This document shows, one piece after another, positions 46,415 to 50,631 of a DNA stretch of 50,631 bases (position 1 is the stretch's first letter; each line of letters opens with the position of its first letter). Both the position numbers and the translations under genes were made by a program. The stretch lies in contig JAEUQO010000226.1 in the NCBI GenBank assembly GCA_016789605.1, positions 1 through 50,631 on the forward strand, written 5' to 3'. Source of the stretch: Acidobacteriota bacterium. GTDB lineage: Bacteria > Acidobacteriota > Blastocatellia > RBC074. Below the pieces are notes generated by a model that was given only the letters and a program-made list of their open reading frames with translations, made no database searches and was not told the DNA's origin.

Positions 46415-48282
46415 TGGCTGTCACGCTGTCTGTCAGCGAAGTGCGCGCGGCCATTTATCGCGCCGCGCAAACAGATTCAGAACCCGGCGCGGGCGCAACC
46501 TCAACCGCATTGCTGGGCCAGCTGTTTCACGAAGTTTTTGCCGCATTGATTGGCCCGGACGATACGCGCAACTTTCACGCCGCCATTGATGAAATCGAAC
46601 CGCAACCAGAGGAATGGGTACGCGCGCTGATCAAACACGCCTATCAACATCTGGTCGGGCCGCGTTTGCGCCAACAGCAAGCCCTGTTACATCACCGCAG
46701 CGAACAGGTGTTGACGCTGTGGGACAGTGTGCAGGAATTGTGCGTTTGGCTGGCGGATTTGTTGTGGCAGTTGCGCGCGCAAGGCGATGACGAATTGTCG
46801 TTGAGCAAAACCCTGCGCGTTGAACCGTCGCTTTCGTGCGAACTGCTCGAACCCGGTTGGACAGATGCCGTGCGATTGACGGGCATTGCCGATGCGCTTT
46901 GGCGTTTGCCTGAATCGCGCGCCTGGTGTGTCGTCGAACTGAAAACCGGCAGCACCGCTCCTGAAGCCGATCTGGCGCAAGCCTGTCTATACCACTTGAT
47001 ACTTGCCGCCGTGGGCGAACCTGACCTGGGCACGCTGGCGTTGATCCGTTTTTCGCCACAGCGAGAAGAACAGCTTTTTGCCGCCGCGCAATTGACTGAA
47101 ACACAAGCGCGGCTGAAAGAGTTGGTTGGCCGTTTGGCGGGTGTGTTGCCTGACGCGCAAACAGAAAAGCATCAGCCGCCCGCGCTCAGCCCTTCGCTCA
47201 GCCTTTCGCTCAGCAAGGAACACCAACAACTCGGCGAACAAATTCTGCACGTGCTGCGCGAATACGGCGCGGAAGTTTCACCTGATGGCGCAACAGTGAT
47301 GGGGCCGACGTTTTTGCGCTTTCCCGTCACGCTTGGCGCGCGCGTTAAATTGCGCGCCGTCGAACAGCTCGCCAAAGAATTGCAAGTGCGGTTACGCCTG
47401 GATGCTCCGCCGCGCATCGGCACCGAAAACGGCAGCGTCGTTATTGACGTGCAACGGCCTGACCGACAGGCGGTGCTGTTTGCGCAAATTCGCGGGCAAT
47501 TGCCGGTGGGCGATCCATTGTTGGGCAACGCGCAAACGCCGCTGGGCGTGGATTTGACTGGCAGCTTGCGTCTGCTGGATTTTGCGCAGCCGGAAGATGC
47601 GCATCTGCTGGTAGCAGGCACAACCGGCAGCGGCAAAAGCGAATGGCTGCGCACGGCGCTGGCCGGGTTACTGTTGACCAACACGCCTGACACTTTGCGA
47701 CTGTTGCTGATTGACCCGAAACGCAACGCCTTTCACGCGCTGCGCAATTCGCCGTTTCTGTGGCGTCCGCTGGTGTTTCCTGATGAACAACCTGAAACGC
47801 GTCCGGTCGTCCGCGTCTTGCAGGAACTAGCAGACGAAATGGAGCGCCGCTATCAGTTGCTGGGCGAACACGGCGACGATTCGCTGGCCAGCTATGTACG
47901 CCGCATAGGGCAACCGCTGCCGCGCATCTTTTGCGTGTGTGACGAATACGCCGATTTGATTCTGGCCGACCGCACGACGCGCCGCGCCATCGAACAGCAA
48001 ATCACCCGGCTGGGCCAAAAAGCGCGCGCCGCAGGCATCCATCTGATTTTGGCGACGCAACAGCCAAGCCGTGAAATCATACGCGGTGTGCTTGACGCCA
48101 ACATTCCCACGCGTGTCGGGTTGAAGATGCAAAAGGCAATTGAATCGAAAATGCTGCTGAATTTCTCAGGCGCAGAAATGTTGCTGGGACGCGGCGATTT
48201 GCTTTTCCGCGATGTGGGCGAACCGGTGCGGTTGCAAGGCGCGTATTTGCCGCCCGAAGAAGCTGAACAAATCTTTGGCTGA
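46414..48282 (+). CDS. PD-(D/E)XK (RecB/Cas4-type) nuclease fused to an FtsK/SpoIIIE DNA-translocase motor
   Basis: A 622-aa soluble protein. N-terminal nuclease (about 1-230): His39 in GQLFHEVF, Asp160 in LTGIADAL, Glu175-x-Lys177 in VVELKTG, and Gln189-x3-Tyr193 in QACLYH. All RecB/Cas4 signature residues are present, so activity is likely. C-terminal motor: an FtsK beta-like strand block (about 285-360, GPTFLRFPVTLGARVKLRAVEQL), Walker A GTTGSGKS at 402-409, Walker B VCDEYADL with Asp510-Glu511, then TRLGQKARAAGIHLILATQQPS. There is no TM domain and no C-terminal gamma wing domain. A strong AGGAGGTG Shine-Dalgarno and the TAATG overlap couple it to the ATPase gene. Confidence 0.9.
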   Translation: MAVTLSVSEVRAAIYRAAQTDSEPGAGATSTALLGQLFHEVFAALIGPDDTRNFHAAIDEIEPQPEEWVRALIKHAYQHLVGPRLRQQQALLHHRSEQVLTLWDSVQELCVWLADLLWQLRAQGDDELSLSKTLRVEPSLSCELLEPGWTDAVRLTGIADALWRLPESRAWCVVELKTGSTAPEADLAQACLYHLILAAVGEPDLGTLALIRFSPQREEQLFAAAQLTETQARLKELVGRLAGVLPDAQTEKHQPPALSPSLSLSLSKEHQQLGEQILHVLREYGAEVSPDGATVMGPTFLRFPVTLGARVKLRAVEQLAKELQVRLRLDAPPRIGTENGSVVIDVQRPDRQAVLFAQIRGQLPVGDPLLGNAQTPLGVDLTGSLRLLDFAQPEDAHLLVAGTTGSGKSEWLRTALAGLLLTNTPDTLRLLLIDPKRNAFHALRNSPFLWRPLVFPDEQPETRPVVRVLQELADEMERRYQLLGEHGDDSLASYVRRIGQPLPRIFCVCDEYADLILADRTTRRAIEQQITRLGQKARAAGIHLILATQQPSREIIRGVLDANIPTRVGLKMQKAIESKMLLNFSGAEMLLGRGDLLFRDVGEPVRLQGAYLPPEEAEQIFG

Positions 48283-48344
48283 AATCGCCGCTTCACTTCC
48301 GGCGACAAGCGCGCCATAAAGATAGCGACCGCATCTGCGGGCCA

Positions 48345-48391
48345 AAAACGAGGGCGGAAAAAGATTCATTCTCTTTTTCCGCCCTCGTTTT
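48345..48391. terminator. Terminator ending the three-gene operon; member of a repeated hairpin family
   Basis: A perfect 19-bp inverted repeat (48345-48363 with 48373-48391), extendable by one pair, with a short loop and A/T-rich outer ends. It stands between the operon and the convergent minus-strand gene. Its core (GAGGGCGGAAAAAGATTCAT) nearly matches the reverse strand of the hairpin at 14558-14611. Confidence 0.9.
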
Positions 48392-48439
48392 CTGTCGCAA
48401 ACTGTTTGGCCTATTTCGTAACCGGAACTGCTCCCTGCG

Positions 48440-49405
48440 CTAGGCAAGGCTTTGGGAAATGACGGCTGCCGCCAGCAACGGAATCATCAATTCGTGATGG
48501 CCGGTCAGGCTGTATCCCTTCCCTGCTCCGTTGGCAACCGGGCGGCGCACGACATTGGTCAGCGGGCGGTAATGTTGCAAAAAGTCGAAATTGGCTGTGG
48601 TGAAATCCTGCAACGAATGTCCCAGATTGCGCACCACCGTGACGGCTTTCAAAAAGACTTCGGGCATGGTCACCGCTGAACCGACATTCAGATACACCCC
48701 GCCGCCATCCAATTCCCGCACCAGCGAAGTAAACAGTTTGAAATCGCGATAGCTCGCAGCGCCGAGCGCTGCGCCGTCTGCGTGTGGGTGAATGTGTATG
48801 ATGTCCGTGCCGATGGTCAGATGCGCAGTCACCGGCACGCGCAACCGATAGGCTTCGTGCAACAACGAAAACTCGCCATACGGCGGTTGCCGTTCGACCA
48901 GCATCTTGCCGACAGATTCGCCAACGCCGCGCTCTTCTGCCGCACCGCGTTTGATGGCTTCGTTGAGCAAACGTCCGGTTTCTTCAGCCATTCCAAACGC
49001 GCCCGAACCCAGGCCGCTATCCACGTCTTCTGAGGTCCAGCCTGCCAGCGCAATTTCAAAATCGTGAATGACGCCCGAACCGTTCATCGCGATGGCCGTG
49101 ATGAATCCGCGCCGCAGCAAATCCAACAAGATCGGAGCCAACCCCGTTTTGATGACGTGTCCGCCCATTCCCCAAATGATCGCACGCTGTCTGGCTTTGG
49201 CGTTGAGCAAAGCAGCCGCGACGTCGCGCAGCGAATCTGCCGCCAAAATGTGCGGCAACGAATCGAGCAACGCCGTGACGGCGCGCGCCTGTTCGTCGCT
49301 CAGCGGTTGCGCAAATTGTTTGACGGTGACTTTGCTGGGCCGCGACGCCAGCGGATAGGTCGAAATGCCGGAAAGGTCTATCGGTTGTTGGGAATAATCA
49401 GACAT
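48440..49405 (-). CDS. Conserved cytoplasmic protein of unknown function, weakly deoxyhypusine-synthase-like
   Basis: A 321-aa protein that I do not recognise with certainty. It has Rossmann-like Gly-rich turns: IIWGMGGHVIKTGLAPILLD, NGSGVIHDFEIALAG, VDSGLGSGAFGMAEETG, and late HIHPHADGAALGAASYRDF and NVGSAVTMPEVFLKA. The general layout (a Gly-His near the start and an Asn-Gly block) recalls deoxyhypusine-synthase-like folds, but the catalytic Lys signature of true DHS is not evident. The ATG at 49405 starts just before the conserved part; the longer frame to 49501 is unsupported. It converges on the three-gene operon and is probably housekeeping. Confidence 0.7.
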   Translation of the reverse strand: MSDYSQQPIDLSGISTYPLASRPSKVTVKQFAQPLSDEQARAVTALLDSLPHILAADSLRDVAAALLNAKARQRAIIWGMGGHVIKTGLAPILLDLLRRGFITAIAMNGSGVIHDFEIALAGWTSEDVDSGLGSGAFGMAEETGRLLNEAIKRGAAEERGVGESVGKMLVERQPPYGEFSLLHEAYRLRVPVTAHLTIGTDIIHIHPHADGAALGAASYRDFKLFTSLVRELDGGGVYLNVGSAVTMPEVFLKAVTVVRNLGHSLQDFTTANFDFLQHYRPLTNVVRRPVANGAGKGYSLTGHHELMIPLLAAAVISQSLA

Positions 49406-49549
49406 CGGATGCTGCCGCCTTGCTGCACGAGAAATGATTGTTTTCGGGTTTGGAAAAAGAGGCGCGCATCCTACGGATTGCAATGCGAGAGTGTCAAGCA
49501 AGCGGCCCGCGTCGGCGGTGATGCGAGCCGCGTTGCGTATCGTCAGCGT

Positions 49550-50631
49550 TCAGCACCCCGGCGGAAAGACGGGCATCGCAAAACTCGATTCGGTCGTGCG
49601 CGTCAGCACATGCAGATTGTGCCCCTGATTGAATGCCGCCGAACTCGCGTTCGCGTTCGCATTGAAATTGATCATTGCGCCCACGATGCCGCCGTCGCTG
49701 CTGCGCCAGAATTTCAGCCAGCCGGAACGGCCCGCCGGAATCAATTGCGGCACGCGCGGCGCGGTGCGCGGAAACGTGTTGGAAATAATCGCGCGAAATT
49801 GTCGCGCACTGGCCGGAAACTCAAAGCTGAAGGCGTTTTCGGCATCATCAAACAACAAGCCGACAATCTGGCTGACGGTGCTGACGCCGGTTGCCAGATT
49901 CCCGCCGATGCGATCAATGATCAGCATCGTCTGATTGCCATCCACCGGGCTGGGGATATTATCTGCCGCCAACACACGCGGCGCAGGGCTATAACTGACG
50001 CCGTCAAAATTCAAATCGGCTTCGGTGGCAGTGTCATCACAAACAGGCAATCTGCCAGCCAAAGCCGAAAAAGCCTGTGCGGCCAGATTCGCCGCGTGCC
50101 CCGAACTCAGCTTTACGTAAACATCGCCCAGTAAGAAATTGAAATTGATTGGGCACCCGGTGCGCTCATCCACCGCGACGGCGACCAGGTAGCCGGTTAC
50201 ATCGGGGTCTACGTCAGACGCCAAAAAGCTCGCGGTTTGATTCGGCGTCAAACACAAATACGCGTCTGCGACGCCCGGCGCATCGTCCTGAATGAAAAAC
50301 AGATGCACGGCAACACGGCGTTGCGCGTCAATGTTGGTGATGCTTAACCGTGCGTTTTCGCGGCTGAAGCCCGTCACGCGCGAACTGTACAGCGGATACA
50401 CCAACACCGAACCGGCTTTTTGATCACTGAGTTCTGCCCTGGCGGGAAAGATGTTGCCCGGTCCAGGCGGCGCACAGGTTACGGTCAGACAACCAGTTTT
50501 GATCACGGTCAGATTGTTCATGCCGTCGTTGTCAGAATCGTAACGCAAGCTGCCATCCAAACAGACGGTTGCCCCCGCTGCCACGCCATCGCCCAATTGC
50601 ACGCGAAAGTTGATCGTGATTGTTTGGTTAA
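49550..50631 (-). CDS. Secreted or surface protein of unknown function (5' end missing)
   Basis: Only the last 359 residues are visible; the frame is open through the right edge, so an earlier start and any signal peptide lie outside. The visible part is beta-rich with few charged runs: LRYDSDNDGMNNLTVI (a Ca-binding-like Asp cluster), LSDQKAGSVLVYPLYSS, FLASDVDPDVTGYLVAVAVD and TGCPINFNFLLGD. The pattern SDQKAGSVLVYP ... TGYLVAVAVD recurs in acidobacterial surface proteins as far as I recall, without a named function. Apparent internal starts in this frame are GTG or ATG codons inside the protein. Confidence 0.75.
   Translation of the reverse strand, partial: NQTITINFRVQLGDGVAAGATVCLDGSLRYDSDNDGMNNLTVIKTGCLTVTCAPPGPGNIFPARAELSDQKAGSVLVYPLYSSRVTGFSRENARLSITNIDAQRRVAVHLFFIQDDAPGVADAYLCLTPNQTASFLASDVDPDVTGYLVAVAVDERTGCPINFNFLLGDVYVKLSSGHAANLAAQAFSALAGRLPVCDDTATEADLNFDGVSYSPAPRVLAADNIPSPVDGNQTMLIIDRIGGNLATGVSTVSQIVGLLFDDAENAFSFEFPASARQFRAIISNTFPRTAPRVPQLIPAGRSGWLKFWRSSDGGIVGAMINFNANANASSAAFNQGHNLHVLTRTTESSFAMPVFPPGC

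Overview
This 50.6-kb window looks like chromosome from an acidobacterium, most likely class Blastocatellia. That placement is inferred from marker families, not from an rRNA. The markers are a TIGR02999-type ECF sigma factor overlapping a Ser/Thr kinase fused to a TolB/PD40 propeller, a large secreted Asp-box protein ending in the TIGR03437 domain, many secreted S9/M24/M48/DUF3500/DUF4380 proteins, and a Gram-negative envelope (WaaF-type heptosyltransferase, RND pump, lipoproteins). G+C is moderate by eye. I found no rRNA, tRNA, CRISPR array, insertion sequence or phage module.

Layout. 1-2.0 kb (minus): truncated secreted protein and a LPS heptosyltransferase. 2.3-5.4 kb (plus): small heat-shock protein and Lon protease with an H1-like lysine/alanine/proline tail, closed by a bidirectional terminator. 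5.5-13.4 kb (minus): S9 peptidase, RND permease, RND adaptor, DUF3500 protein. 13.6-18.4 kb: beta-hydroxyacid dehydrogenase, MBL hydrolase, ceramidase-like protein, PhnZ-like HD protein, DinB-like secreted protein. 18.4-22.7 kb (minus): beta-propeller, M24 peptidase and TlpA-like thioredoxin genes whose ends overlap. 22.8-26.8 kb: YbbA/YbbP-type ABC transporter divergent from a TesA-like lipoprotein, an arrangement also known in E. coli. 26.9-31.6 kb: TIGR04283 glycosyltransferase, metallophosphoesterase, Asp-box/TIGR03437 protein. 31.6-32.3 kb: a stretch with no convincing gene and different composition. 32.3-38.0 kb: sigma factor/kinase pair, divergent from a secreted cluster of two paralogues plus a coiled-coil protein. 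38.2-43.3 kb: small basic protein, SDR, M48 lipoprotein, DUF4380 protein, a zinc-ribbon micro-gene with its own promoter and terminator, and an inositol monophosphatase.

43.4-48.3 kb is the most interesting region. Three plus-strand genes appear to form an operon: a predicted multi-winged-helix protein, a 674-aa P-loop ATPase with an ORC/BrxD-like look, and a 622-aa protein joining a RecB/Cas4-type nuclease (His, Asp, ExK and QxxxY motifs all present) to a soluble FtsK/SpoIIIE motor. I cannot match the set to a named system. It could be a DNA-translocating nuclease used in defence or DNA processing. The window closes with an unrecognised conserved protein and the 3' part of a secreted protein gene.

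Many starts were moved inward from the longest open frame, using Shine-Dalgarno sequences, signal peptides and family boundaries. Family names come from recognising motifs; no database search was run.
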